A stretch of DNA of 64,000 nucleotides from Paraphysomonas bandaiensis (GCA_965644295.1 CBFFRP010000426.1:124001-188000), one strand, 5' to 3'. Counted from the first letter of the stretch, positions 32,899 to 46,525 are shown. Notes: generated by a model not told the origin, from the sequence alone. A program made the numbers and translations.

Positions 32899-34682
32899 GT
32901 ATACCTATAACGAAAGAAAATCGGCCCCCTCAAAAAAATCGGCCCCCCCATTTTCTCATCCATTTTCCCACCCCCCCTTGAACTGATATGCACATACATA
33001 CATGACATTAACTCCAACACCACAACTAACCACAACATACACCAATACAATCAGACACATACACGCTGTCTTTACAATGGAGTATGTCAACATTATATGC
33101 AGCCATTTTCACCATCACACCCTGTGTCTCGAGTGATTAGACAGAGGAGCCCTGCGTCCTCAGGATGGCTATTGATCGCTATATGCAGAGCAGTGGGATA
33201 CATTAACCACTACTGAGACTCTATATTCGACTTACTACTGCAGACAAAGTGTTTGGAGAGGTGAGAGGGTGTGGGAGGGTCACGTATCATCTCTGTGGCT
33301 TGGATTCTGTGCCGGTCAGTATTTGTCCATAGGGAGGAGGGGTCCATACAGTGCACATCAGGTCATACATTCACCAGAAATTTGAAATGCGCCAAAATAA
33401 TATGCCATATCGATGGATGAAGGGCATTGATATGGCATATCCACCAATTTGATTAGATTTAAGTGCACCGCTGCCGTCCGTAGAAATTATGTGGATATGC
33501 TACCTTGTCACCATCCGAGTCAGCTTATCAGTGTCGGAACCGACTTATCGAATGGAAGATAAGCGATCTTTATTGGTAGAAAGAGATTTGGCACTTTATG
33601 GGCTTCCTTGTGCGCTGTACAATGATTAATGTTGCAAATACCCTTGACTAGCTTGTTGGTTGCAGGCACCCCATGTTAGGGTGCTGTAGGGTCACAGCAA
33701 GCAGTGTTCACTCATGTCATATATGTAGGATACCTAATATATTGCACTCATTCAGCTTTATTGGGGTCTTGTTACATCTACAATGCCATTGTTGCCATAC
33801 TTGTCGATTTAAATGGGCTTTACGGCGAGTGCAGCTGATGATTGTTGAAAGTCTATACATGTCTAGTCTTTGTTGGCTATTCTCAAGACTTTGTCCCGAA
33901 CTATCTCTCCACGCGCCTTCTGTGAATCTGTATGTTTTATGTCTATACATATATATTACCTTTGTATGTACTTTATATGCACATGTGTGTACTACGTTTC
34001 CCTTATGTTTACTAGGTTTATATGGGTGTATGAGGTTTATTATATATATTACCTACAATGCTTCATATAAGCGTCAGTGTTCGAATATATATACTCTTGA
34101 CTTATGTATGAGAATATGTTATCTGTGTGTTTTTGTATGCATATATATACGAGCGTTCTGAATGTATGTGTATCTGTGTGTTGTCATGTAGATATTTATA
34201 ATAATAATATGATATCGTTATAGTCGATGTGAACTTGCTTGTATAAGTACTAGTCATAGTAAAGTAGCTATATATATATGTAGATCTTAAATACAACGAT
34301 TGGCAGTATGTGTTTACAAGAAGTATAGGTATAAGGTATAAGTTTGCTTATCACACAAGTGTCTAAATCTAAACTACGAAGGAGTACAGTAGCTGATTTA
34401 TATTGACAGAAGTAGTGTACTATTCCAAGTTATATGTGGGCTAGCATCGAGGTATTTGCTGGAATAATTACATGCATAACAAGACAGTATACTATCAAAC
34501 CACACATATACCGGCATGAATTTATAAGCAAATATTAGAATATTAGTCAAGTGGTTATCTAGTTTCAAATAGCAATCAATAGACGATAACAACCTAGGAA
34601 TTATAAGCACACTACCAGTACTCTCGCCACTAAACAGATTAGTTGGGAATATGTGCGAACAATAGCATACAACTACGCAATG
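32899..34682 (+). repeat. Left inverted arm of the foldback element
   Basis: 1784 bp; pairs with 35250-37634 except for a 600-bp insertion in the latter. Confidence 0.92.
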
Positions 34683-35249
34683 TTTTAATGGTTTAAGTAT
34701 TACGTTTTCAGTGATAATACGGGATGAAGTGGTAGATGTAATGTTTGACTTAATTTTTGTGTTTTCGTTTATGTCACACTTCGTTGTCGCGCAGCACATA
34801 GAGAGTTGGTTGAGGGTGGTATTGAACCTGGTACTACCATCATTTGTCATAGTAATCTCACGCATGTTGAACTTTAGTCAAAGAGTGTTAATCATGAAGT
34901 AGTTGTTGAAAGATACAAAGCGGAGATGGCTGCTGGAGATCTTAAGTTCATTATAGAATACATGTTGATGAAGAAAATATTCGTATAAAGGTTTCAAGAC
35001 AGCAACAGCTATAAAGCAGAAAGGAAAAGAATAAAAAAGGCAGAAGATGCGCTGTAAAGAGCAACAAATGAAAGAACTTGACACTTAAAAAACAAAATCA
35101 GAGTCTTAATCGAAACGTAGAGCTGATATTACTTTGATAGGCGGAGGCAAATTGTACATGCTCTATCAGTTCTAGCTGCTCCTAAAACCAGGAGCACTTG
35201 AACTTAAAATGACTAATTCAATTTAAGGACATTCAATAGTTCGTTGTAC
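34683..35249. other. Unique spacer of the foldback element
   Basis: AT-rich 567 bp. Contains a small stem (GCTCC...GGAGC near 35178-35192). The longest frames (34711-34902 plus; 34878-35084 minus) are short and unrecognised. Confidence 0.6.
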
Positions 35250-37634
35250 CATTGCGTAGTTGTATGCTATTGTTCGCACATATTCCCAACTAATCTGTTT
35301 AGTGGCGAGAGTACTGGTAGTGTGCTTATAATTCCTAGGTTGTTATCGTCTATTGATTGCTATTTTGAAACTAGATAACCACTTGACTAATATTCTAATA
35401 TTTGCTTATAAATTCATGCCGGTATATGTGTGGTTTGATAGTATACTGTCTTGTTATGCATGTAATTATTCCAGCAAATACCTCGATGCTAGCCCACATA
35501 TAACTTGGAATAGTACACTACTTCTGTCAATATAAATCAGCTACTGTACTCCTTCGTAGTTTAGATTTAGACACTTGTGTGATAAGCAAACTTATACCTT
35601 ATACCTATACTTCTTGTAAACACATACTGCCAATCGTTGTATTTAAGATCTACATATATATATAGCTACTTTACTATGACTAGTACTTATACAAGCAAGT
35701 TCACATCGACTATAACGATATCATATTATTATTATAAATATCTACATGACAACACACAGATACACATACATTCAGAACGCTCGTATATATATGCATACAA
35801 AAACACACAGATAACATATTCTCATACATAAGTCAAGAGTACATATATTCGAACACTGACGCTTATATGAAGCATTGTAGGTAATATATATAATAAACCT
35901 CGTACACCCATATAAACCTAGTAAACATAAGGGAAACGTAGTACACACATGTGCATATAAAGTACATACAAAGGTAATATATATGTATAGACATAAAACA
36001 TACAGATTCACAGAAGTCGCGTGGAGAGATAGTTCGGGACAAAGTCTTGAGAATAGCCAACAAAGACTAGACATGTATAGACTTTCAACAATCATCAGCT
36101 GCACTCGCCGTAAAGCCCATTTAAATCGACAAGTATGGCAACAATGGCATTGTAGATGTAACAAGACCCCAATAAAGCTGAATGAGTGCAATATATTAGG
36201 TATCCTACATATATGACATGAGTGAACACTGCTTGCTGTGACCCTACAGCACCCTAACATGGGGTGCCTGCAACCAACAAGCTAGTCAAGGGTATTTGCA
36301 ACATTAATCATTGTACAGCGCACAAGGAAGCCCATAAAGTGCCAAATCTCTTTCTACCAATAAAGATCGCTTATCTTCCATTCGATAAGTCGGTTCCGAC
36401 ACTGATAAGCTGACTCGGATGGTGACAAGGTAGCATATCCACATAATTTCGAACACTGACGCTTATATGAAGCATTGTAGGTAATATATATAATAAACCT
36501 CGTACACCCATATAAACCTAGTAAACATAAGGGAAACGTAGTACACACATGTGCATATAAAGTACATACAAAGGTAATATATATGTATAGACATAAAACA
36601 TACAGATTCACAGAAGGCGCGTGGAGAGATAGTTCGGGACAAAGTCTTGAGAATAGCCAACAAAGACTAGACATGTATAGACTTTCAACAATCATCAGCT
36701 GCACTCGCCGTAAAGCCCATTTAAATCGACAAGTATGGCAACAATGGCATTGTAGATGTAACAAGACCCCAATAAAGCTGAATGAGTGCAATATATTAGG
36801 TATCCTACATATATGACATGAGTGAACACTGCTTGCTGTGACCCTACAGCACCCTAACATGGGGTGCCTGCAACCAACAAGCTAGTCAAGGGTATTTGCA
36901 ACATTAATCATTGTACAGCGCACAAGGAAGCCCATAAAGTGCCAAATCTCTTTCTACCAATAAAGATCGCTTATCTTCCATTCGATAAGTCGGTTCCGAC
37001 ACTGATAAGCTGACTCGGATGGTGACAAGGTAGCATATCCACATAATTTCTACGGACGGCAGCGGTGCACTTAAATCTAATCAAATTGGTGGATATGCCA
37101 TATCAATGCCCTTCATCCATCGATATGGCATATTATTTTGGCGCATTTCAAATTTCTGGTGAATGTATGACCTGATGTGCACTGTATGGACCCCTCCTCC
37201 CTATGGACAAATACTGACCGGCACAGAATCCAAGCCACAGAGATGATACGTGATCCCCCCACACCCTCTCACCTCTCCAAACACTTTGTCTGCAGTAGTA
37301 AGTCGAATATAGAGTCTCAGTAGTGGTTAATGTATCCCACTGCTCTGCATATAGCGATCAATAGCCATCCTGAGGACGCAGGGCTCCTCTGTCTAATCAC
37401 TCGAGACACAGGGTGTGATGGTGAAAATGGCTGCATATAATGTTGACATACTCCATTGTAAAGACAGCGTGTATGTGTCTGATTGTATTGGTGTATGTTG
37501 TGGTTAGTTGTGGTGTTGGAGTTAATGTCATGTATGTATGTGCATATCAGTTCAAGGGGGGGTGGGAAAATGGATGAGAAAATGGGGGGGCCGATTTTTT
37601 TGAGGGGGCCGATTTTCTTTCGTTATAGGTATAC
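35250..37634 (-). repeat. Right inverted arm, with an internal 600-bp duplication
   Basis: 2385 bp, equal to the left arm plus 600 bp. Bases 35850-36449 and 36450-37049 are tandem copies, differing at few sites (for example GTCGCG versus GGCGCG). Confidence 0.92.
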
Positions 37635-37752
37635 TGCTATGCACTCTGTACGAAGTCAGCATATGCATGTTACGTTATGATGCAGTGAGGTCAGAGTGCA
37701 TCTAATCCAATTGCATGCATCTACTCCTTTAACTCTGTATACATAGAACAAA

Positions 37753-39585
37753 ATGGGCTTCTGGGTTCTTGAGTGCATCCCTGTCTTACTCATTATCCTA
37801 CTATCCAGTATACATATCTGTGTATTTGGATATATGCAAGCTGCTGTCTTCTTCTTAAAGATATGCGCTCTGTGCTTCACAACCGCCTCACAAGAACGCT
37901 CATTGGGGTTTTCTATGTCAACTCTATTGGGTCTAGTCTCTGCTAGTACACTCAAGCTCTACATAACCTCAATATACTATCCAAATGATTTGTCGTTAGT
38001 GTGGCTGGATATGGACTTCTGTATAGTTACCACATCAATAGCGATGCAGCTTGTAAAAGTATGTAGTGTTGGAAAAGTTGGTATTGTGACTGCTGTATCA
38101 TCAATGATATTGCTCGCCATTAATGGGTTCCGTGGTGTGGACATGTCAGCTGGCCTTGTGTGCCTTCTTGCGATAGCTGTTGGTATGATGAAACTCAGAC
38201 TTCCAGACTATGAAGCAGTGTTGTTTTTCTGGGGATTTCGTGTATCAGTGCCCTTTGTGCTGAGCCCAACAATGCACTATTTTCCACTACCTCTTGATTC
38301 ACTTGGTTTAGTTCTCATGATATCAGCTGCAGGAATCTGCTGTACAATACTAGCAGGTATTGTTGTTTTTCCTACATTTTTCTTATCATCTTTGCTCTGT
38401 AGGTGTTGTTCTTGGTATTTTGCAATCGCTGATTGCGCATAAAATTCATCCACCAACATCTGGTGTACGCACATACAATGTTCTTGGGTCGAGCTTATTT
38501 GTTGCTGCACTGGGTGTATGTGTCGTAGGCGGGATGTTTCCCGTTATGCAGAATCTTATTTCATTATACGATCCCCAGTACCCCCACCCTCTTATTTGGG
38601 TGCTCTATTTTCTTTTTCCCTCTCGTGTATTGATATGTGTATATTGGATAATACTCATATTAGTATCTTTGCCTGTTATCCAGATGTTAGGGAATATTCC
38701 TGCTGTACCACAGATATGTGTGCGCAAAGCATTCCACCTGTTGAGTGTAATTTTGTTTGCGCCTATCATTGAGATGGATGTGGAGATGCTAGCACTCTCT
38801 CTGGCAGTTGCATTTTGCGCCCTCTTGGTTGTGGAATACGTCAGGTGTAATAGCTGCAGCATCATTTGTGATGTTTCATGTGTTTTAGGTATTTCAATGT
38901 ATTTGGTATTGCATCCAGTCCAGTGGGAAAATACTTCGATATATTCATTGACGAAAGGGACCGCAGTAACGCACTTGCGCTAACACACTTGGAGCTCCTT
39001 GGAGGTTGTGCCGCACCCGTTTGGGTGTACTGTCTGCTGATAGCTGTACAGACAGACCCTGAAAGGCTAAGTAGTTTGAGGCTACTCCCACATGTGGGAT
39101 GGCTGACAGTGGGGTTGGGAGATGCAGCTGTAAGTATTATGTTGATATATCTGCGAACTATGCTAATTCAACTATTATTCATGCGTAATGTTAGGCGGCG
39201 GTAATAGGGAGCATATGGGGACGGCATCAGTGGCGTGGTAAATTGGGTGGACTGAAGGTTAGCCCTATAGTTGAGAGGCGGAGTGTGGAAGGGTCGCTGG
39301 CTGGGTTCACGACGATGGTAGTAGTATCAGGTAAATGCATATTTTACTGGTGGGTATAATTTGAGGTACTTTGCGTAGGTGCACTATCACTTGTGGCTGA
39401 AGATTATCACAATCAGGTATGGTTGAAGAATGTGTTACCATATTTTAATTAATAATCTGAAGGTTGTTAGTATGATCATCGTTTCAGCATTTGCAGCAAT
39501 ATTGGAGACTATCACTGTCGAGGCTGATAATGTTGTAATGCCATTGTGCTCTATGTTGATATATATCCTAATTATAGATAGATAG
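37753..39585 (+). CDS. DOLK: Dolichol kinase (last exons uncertain)
   Basis: Exons 37753-38356, 38403-38844, 38889-39129 and 39195-39330 join in frame. The protein is hydrophobic throughout, with more than ten predicted membrane segments. Near the C-terminus it has the CTP-binding kinase motif of the family: VGLGDAA, across an intron, AAVIGSIWG, then RHQWRGKLGG, aligning residue for residue with the GDTVASIFGS and WPGTKKT region of animal DOLK. The final segment at 39488-39585 (ILETITVEADNVVMPL then TAG) matches the family's LLEAYTTQIDNLLLPL end. How 39330 connects to 39488 is unclear: a 38-nt exon at 39379-39416 looks spliceable but breaks the frame, while a direct splice 39330/39488 keeps it but is short by about 20 residues. 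The enzyme makes dolichyl phosphate with CTP in the ER for N-glycosylation and GPI anchors. Confidence 0.85.
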
Positions 39586-40555
39586 AAAAGTGTCGCGTAT
39601 TTCTCAAGACTATATTAGATTTCACATGTGCGAAAATGGTTTTCAGGCTAATTCTCTCGTTGTGTTTTTAGTAATAGATGTTAATTGCGTGAGTTCGCCT
39701 AAATGTTGGCATTTTTGTTATATTCTCAGAGTCGTGTTTATAGAAACTAGTTTAGCTGCAGTAGTGAGGGACGAAAAGGATTATGATAGTGACTGACAAT
39801 TCGTTGTATCCGGCATCATGAAAGTTGGAACACTCATTCTACTGAAGTTTTACTACCTTTCATGGATTTATAAAATAACAATGTTTTATGTTTTTATACT
39901 AATACATTGATACTGGCTGACTTTACTCTCCATTAAGGAAGTCCATTTAAATCTTGGTGAGTGACAATCAGGGCTGTAATCAATTAAATATTACATATCA
40001 GGGCTGCGAATCATTTAATATGTACCGACCAATTAATTTCTGATTAATTGAAATAGGTTTTCATCATCTAGAGTTGAAATTATTATATGCTGTCCGAATT
40101 TCAAGGAATTGATACTCAGCCCAGGCGACAATATATCTATTGTGATTACAATACTAGGTAGATATATAATATATGACATTTCAGAATTAGTAGATTGAAT
40201 TCGAGCATATAAATTCGATTAATTGCAATGTGTATCATTGTTACATATTACTGATACATTCCTTAAATTAAGTACACAAAATTTAATTATATTCAATGAG
40301 AATTCAGAAATCTTATACAGGTCACTATACTATAAACTATAAACAATATAATAGTTTGTTATTAGTCAATATTCAACAAATGCTATTGTTATACATCGTC
40401 AATCTCCTACGTAGCCTCACTGGTTGTCACTAATCGGACATAAATAATATATATACAACGACAAAGAAAGATAGCTTATAGCAGATATATAAAGTATTCG
40501 AAAACAAGCTATCTAGGCTACAAAACAAACAATCCGTTTAACAACTAGTCTTGAT
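39586..40555. other. AT-rich spacer between convergent genes
   Basis: No gene seen. Two imperfect copies of an ATCAGGGCTG-AATCA sequence at about 39966 and 40007 form a small direct repeat about 40 bp apart. A 68-codon frame at 39590-39796 has no support. Confidence 0.5.
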
Positions 40556-43500
40556 TTATGTATTCTGAGCTGCCATCGCGGCTACCATCGTCGCTATAAC
40601 TTCGCCAACCAGCACCGAGAGATTCTAGAATATACATTACATAATTTTAAATATAGATATAATTTTTACCTTGACAGGCTCGTGCGATCTGCTTTTACGC
40701 ATCGAACACATAACTGCCTTGAATGCAATTACGCAAATAACCCATTGCCACTGCGGGAACCTCATTAACTTTCGATGGTAGGGAAATACCGTCGATGACG
40801 CCGTTTTTTGTGCCGACTCTCCGCCAGGAAGTATATCTGCTATCAACTGCTGCACCTCATCGGCGCTGACAATTTGGGGGATAATTTTAATGCGCGTCAG
40901 CGCTGCTACAATGGGGTCATCCTGTGATAGACTCGCTCGAGTTGGAATTCCTCTGCGGATTGGAGAGACAACAACAGGACCGACCGCTGTATGCTTCGAT
41001 GAGAGCCGCTTGAGCTGTTTCTGATCCGCTTCGAATAAAATTAACATATCTTTCTCGCATGCCTCTATGCGGAAGAGAATATCCAAGGAGAACATGAGGC
41101 TATGCTCATCCCGATCTCTGGCATCATCCGGAGAGGCCAATACCAGGCTCCGTTGCAGTGGTGGAAGTACACACTCCTCAAGAAGGCGGCGAAACGAAGC
41201 GGATTCCATCATGATTTTCGACCACATCACAAACCACTTCTCGTCCTTATCAGCAGACATGTGCTGACTATCCTCTCGAGATAAAGACAGTGAAATAGTG
41301 TGGGGAGAAAAAACGGGGAGTTGTACCGTGCCTTCGAACCGGAGTTGAGCAAACGCACAAAGAAAAACAAGAAACTCCTCGAAAGAGAGCAAGGGTGAGG
41401 TAGACTCGCCGTCTTGGTCATCTCCTGCAGAATTGGAATGAAGGGGACTCTGTGCAAGAGAGTGCGCAGATATCTGGTGCAGCAGCACGCCCACATCGGA
41501 AAGCATTGTTGTATCTGTGAGAAGATCCAGTTTGGAAAGGAGAGCAAAGAGATTAGGACCAGATAACTTCCCAGGGTCAGAACTATCTCCGCAGGAACAA
41601 TATGTCGCGAACACCGGCCAAAGTGCTTCTTTTGTTCCCTCAAGTATCTGGTCATTTTGTACACATGCAGTATCTTTAGTCGTTTTCACAGTATCGACCT
41701 CAAGAACAGACTCGCCACTGTGCAATAATCCCTTGGGCGGTGACACTGGTGGTCGGGTGTCAATCTTAAGTGCATCCAAAACTTCACGCCTTATACTTGA
41801 ACCCGTCATTCGCGGTGGACTTCTTCCAGTAAAAACCACCGAATTACCACTGGCCGACGTAATAGACGAGGTATTCGTTTCCTGTGTTCGCATTGCCAGA
41901 ATCTTATTCAGCATCTCTGCACTGCGGGTCTCCACGGTCCGCAGTAAGTCGCTGATGTCTCCATCCTGTGTAGAAGATACAAAGGTTGATTCATTAATTG
42001 TAGAGGTCAGTGATGACAGTTTAGACATGTTGAAATCAGGAGACAGGGATGTTCTATGCTGAATGGTAGCAGGAGACAGAGAATCACCGTGAGGTGCCAA
42101 TTTCGCAGATTGTCCAACAGTAGTTGGTGAGAGCAACATTTTCGGAAGCATACGTACACTACTAGATACTTGAACAGATACCCTCTTCGGGATAATAGCA
42201 GCTTCTTTCAACAAAGATATGAGAGGACTCATATAATCCATTCCCCAGGTACTACCAGCACCATCGGCATTACGTGTTCTGAACAGTGTGTCCGCACTAC
42301 TCTCGCGGGAATTCGACTGTAGTGTAGGCTGGTTGTGCCCCAGAGAGGAACGATAGGCTTCACAATAGATAGACACTGAAGAGTCCATCATTGTGGGACA
42401 AGCTTTTTTGACTGCATCAAAGAGTTCAGTCTTAGAGCAATCTTTGTGTAAAGCTCCAACGCTTTCCCAAAGGGAGTACGCACAACGAATCAACAACTCC
42501 TCAAACTCGGTAAGTGATATACCAATATCGTTTTCGGCTGACGGGGGCTGTACATTACTCTGAACTGTGTATTGGTCCTGGGACTCATTCAAAAATGACG
42601 GCTGTGATAACTTGTATGTTCCCCTAATTCTTGAACACAGAGATGCTTTCATAAGAACAGAGGCAGTCCCAAGAGTAAAAGCTGATGAAGATACAATGTA
42701 TCTGCACACGTCAAATAGAAGGGGCTCTTTTTCGCCATTCAAAGCACATGGTGAACAATTTCCCAGGGCTTTATAGGTGTCAAGCATCCATTTATATTCC
42801 CGATTCAACGCGGCAATGACACGATGACCACCATATCGGAGCAAGTCTTCCAGAGGCACGTACTTCCCTTTCCCTGGTGATCGGGTCGGGGGTAGCTCAT
42901 CATCTGCCGCCCCTGCCAAGCATGGAATGATGCTAGTGTGTAGAACTCTAACTGAGCTGGAAGGGCATGAATTGTGAGGAATGGACAATTGAAGATGCCC
43001 CAGGAGGTTCAATAAGGAGGCTGGATCCATCGATGTAGTCAGTGGTGGGATCACAGAGTCACCCCATTCCTGCAGCCTAGAAGGTGGGAAAGCGTCTACA
43101 AGAGCCTTCCTAAAGGCGGACCATGCAATCGACAATGAAACCAGGGTGCCTGTGACACCACTGCACTTGCAGAAATGAACAAATCGAGGGGCATCCCACA
43201 ACTCGAGTGCTGGGCGTGGAGGGACTTTCATAAAACCTACAGATGAGGTAGCTCGTTTGGTAGCCGTCAATGGAAGAGTATTATAGAAATTCGTCATACT
43301 AAATTCAACAATTTCCTCAAGGCTTGGCTCACCCTCACCAAGTATACCGGAAAATATCCCATCAACAGAGTTGGATTCCAGTAGCTCAATACTTGATGAA
43401 ACACGATCAAATAGATCTGTTAACTGTCTTCTCTTGCCTTCCTCTGATGATTCAGAGGTGGAAAAGCAGCACAACAGCACAAAAACAATGAAGCTGGAGA

Positions 43501-46311
43501 AGGTCAACGTTGATACACCTGAGAGTGTTGTTATCATAATAAACAACTCTTCACACCTCTCCTTCTCCCACTCATGTCCAATCGCCCACTCCACTGCTGC
43601 ACGCTGTGAAATCTGCATATCTGACGCTCTATCTAACAACACCGCACGTGAGGGGAACGGTGTGACTACGTCTTCAAGAAAGGGATTACGGCGAACGCCT
43701 TGTAAGGTAGACATAGACTTTCTAGTAAAATAATTTCCCCGTAAACAACGTAAATACTCCCATAGAAAAAGAAAGCTTCCTTCGCGCATTAGCGTCAAAT
43801 TCGAAAAAGTAAACATGCCATCTATCATGTCCATAAGCTTCTCAAGAATACTGCGGACATCGTCGGAGTCGGAAGTTGGACTTAACGCATGACGAAGAAA
43901 TAATTCCAATTCCTTCGCCCCTATTTTAAAACTTGTGCAAATATATCGAAAGTCCAGTTGCAGGCCCGCGAACTCCTTGTTAGCGTCAGTTAAGTATGTG
44001 ATGTCGTGTCGACTTTTTGCTGGATCCGATATTAAGTCAGTCAGATCCCAGGGTGTCAACGATAATGAGTTCACAGGAAAATGGAGAAGAAGTAATACTA
44101 CGACCTGCTGAGTAAAAGACATGTCTATATGCTTCAACGATTTGGATATGTCAGTTCGGCGGAAAGCACATAAATTTGCAGCCGTCAAAAGGCTGTTCAA
44201 GATGTTACAAAGATCCGAGGAGAAGTTCTCAACTGCGACGACCTCGCGCTCACTGTCATTAGATATTCCGTGATTACTATTCGGATCCACCTTACTCTCT
44301 TCAAATTGCCTAATAGTAATTCGATCCATTATCGGTCGGTCTACAGTCATAGGATCGCATATTTCCAGCAGAAGACAAAGTCGATGCACTCTGTCCTCAA
44401 CTGCAAATTGTGTGATTACATGTGAGTGATAACCATCACTAAGATGCATCGATGTTTCAGGTGCCAATGCAGTCCACGTTCCCTCTTCATCATCCTTGGT
44501 GAGTCGTGAAAGTAAAATACAGTCAGGAGACGGGCTGAACTCTTCCCCCACACCACCAAACACAACCTGCGCAACACCAAAAATAACCTCCATAGCCTCC
44601 CGCATTGATAACTTCTCAGCATCCGCTATAGTTTCCTGGTAGCATACATCACGCGATAGTACATATGATGCTGTAGATATAACCACATCCAGTTGAGCGA
44701 AGTGGGGTACAATCCCCGCTTCCGTCAATAAATCAACTAGTGGGTTGAAATAGACATTACGTTTCTCTTCAGTCAAACAAAACCCAGAGTAGTCCGGAGG
44801 CATACTAGACAATACACGATCATCCGCTTTAATAGAAGTCATACGTCTAAGAATACGACCCATCGGTTCGTCTAAGTCCCTCAAAACGCGAGCACCACGT
44901 GTGGAGTAGAGGTCCTCAATGAGAGATGGGATGGGTTGTGGACAAGCGAAGAGGAGTGTGGGAAACCGCATCGCAATGACACTGGCATCGACAGCTATGT
45001 CTGACGAGCCAATCAGGCATTGAGTATAGTAATCAGCGGCACTGGAACCGTGAATCAACTGACCAGTAGCTGGCCCATAGTCTCCTGGACAATCGACGCG
45101 TACCCCTCCATCATTCGATGCACATACTGTGGAAAGTGTCCCTGGAACACGACTTACAGGCACTAAAGCCTGTGCCCCTCCGGCAGCTGCCTGCTGGAAT
45201 ACATCACTGAGAGCGCAGAGGTAACTTGGTCCCTGGATTAGACCACCCTGTCGACAGACCCAAAGCAGTAATTTGGGGCTCAGACCGACGGAAAGGCTAT
45301 CGTTGGACTCGTATGTCTTCCAGCTATCCAACGCTCGATGCAGCAAATATTCAGCTGCTGCCTGAAGGATAGCATGTAAGCCGTGGTGATAGGAGGATGG
45401 AGACGACGCTGTTGGTGGGGACTCCACTGAGGAAGCTGCAAAACCCAAAATTTGTAAAAAATCAGAGAAAGTGAGAACGCCGTCCGTGTTATCAGCCTCA
45501 CGAGTTGCTCCAATAGACGCCAAAATCGAGGAGCAGTGCATCAGCTGCTCTGCGTTGACCACCCTGTCAGTAATACCAGTATTCTGGAAAGCTCGTAGTA
45601 ATACATCTACCGGGAGAACGAGATTGTCCTGAACCACCACCCGCCATACATGTGTCAGCGTGCACAGTCTCTGCGGCGCCTTAATCTGTACTGAGGTTAG
45701 CTTACTAGAAATAGTCCACGCATCACTTACATTCTCATGCAGGTGGAAGTACCAGAGTCGAAGGAAACCATGGAAGAGTTGCATGCCCCCAAGTAGAGCT
45801 CCTTTCACCCTGTTGTCAAACTTACTGGAAAAAGTCAACACCTCCCACGAGGAAGCGAGCGGGATAATTCTCTACAACAGCACAATGATAAATGTAAGGA
45901 ATGAGTGGATGACAATTACTTCTGTGAGAAGAATATGGAGCGACTTCCTTGCGCATCCAACGAGGTCGTAGTACAAGAAGCATGCGATTCCACGGAGCCA
46001 AGCGTAAAACTGTTCGTAAGACATCGCACCCCCACTATCTGCACTTGAAGTGTCGTTAGTGGAAAGTCTAGCAGCCTCACATTCCAAGACAGATATCTTA
46101 TTTCCAAGAAGCCCAAGATCTCCCAAGAAGAGCACAAGCCCATCAGTTGCATTGTCTGGATGATCATCCTTTATATATAACGACACATCATATGACATAC
46201 ACTCATATGGTTATCATACAGTACCTTTAATAGATAATGCTCATACATATAGTACAAGAGCTTGGCTATTTCTTGAAGAGACTGTCTGATAGTGCTCTTA
46301 TCGCTATCCAT
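40556..46311 (-). CDS. 1868-residue protein of repeated EF-hand/p25-alpha-like modules
   Basis: Exons on the minus strand: 46311-46225, 46168-45920, 45871-40670 and 40624-40556, total 5607 nt. The last exon is least certain. I know no named homologue. A degenerate module recurs: a helix with pattern xFEEFLxFLxAFAxxxF followed by a LL-x-E-x-x-IIP turn. Examples are MSYEQFYAWLRGIACFLYYD then LTERIIP (near 46000), LTFSDFLQILGFAAS (45450), MREAMEVIFGVAQVVFGG with LLTEAGIVP (44600-44730), LTEFEELLIRCAYSLWESV with LLKEAAIIP (42500-42200) and LSFEEFLVFLCAFAQLRFEG with LTRIKIIP (41380-40890). This resembles the EF-hand-like core of p25-alpha/TPPP and large flagellar calcium-binding-type proteins, but canonical calcium loops are not seen. 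No signal peptide or membrane segments stand out, though one hydrophobic stretch lies near 43480. It is divergent from TM9SF. Confidence 0.75.
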
Positions 46312-46525
46312 TGTATACTTTTCAAATCAAATTGTATGATAGAATACACAGATACATAACTCGATAATCATGTATGTATATGCGGTCTTTCTTATGTGTA
46401 CTTAGAGGTAATTTATTGATAGTGTAGAGATGTGAAGCATTAAGATTGTAAAGACAGACAACCGACTTACGGTTAATGATATAGACTTTTAAGTATATAT
46501 ACCTGTGTTCTTGAATCATCAACCG
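46312..46525. promoter_or_regulatory. Upstream region of the giant modular gene
   Basis: AT-rich 214 bp between the ATG and the (CATA)n tract. No distinct motif recognised. Confidence 0.35.

Larger units (their letters stand above)
32899..37634. mobile_element. Foldback-type transposon with 1.78-kb inverted arms
   Basis: The left arm 32899-34682 and the right arm 35250-37634 are reverse complements of each other, with only a few mismatches seen by eye. Both ends read GTATACCTATAACGAAAG inward, followed by a C-tract region (ATCGGCCCCC twice). The element is flanked by TGCT at 32895-32898 and 37635-37638, a likely 4-bp target duplication; because the ends are GTATAC, a TA duplication in the manner of Tc1/mariner is also possible. 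A 567-bp unique spacer (34683-35249) separates the arms and encodes no transposase, so the element is non-autonomous. A 162-residue open frame occurs in each arm copy but has no protein features. The right end lies 118 bp before the dolichol kinase start. Confidence 0.9.

Noticed and set aside
33673-36860. 162-168-residue frame found in three copies in the foldback element
   Set aside because: It is triplicated because the DNA is; Cys/Tyr-rich with no domain, and it overlaps other frames in AT-rich arms.
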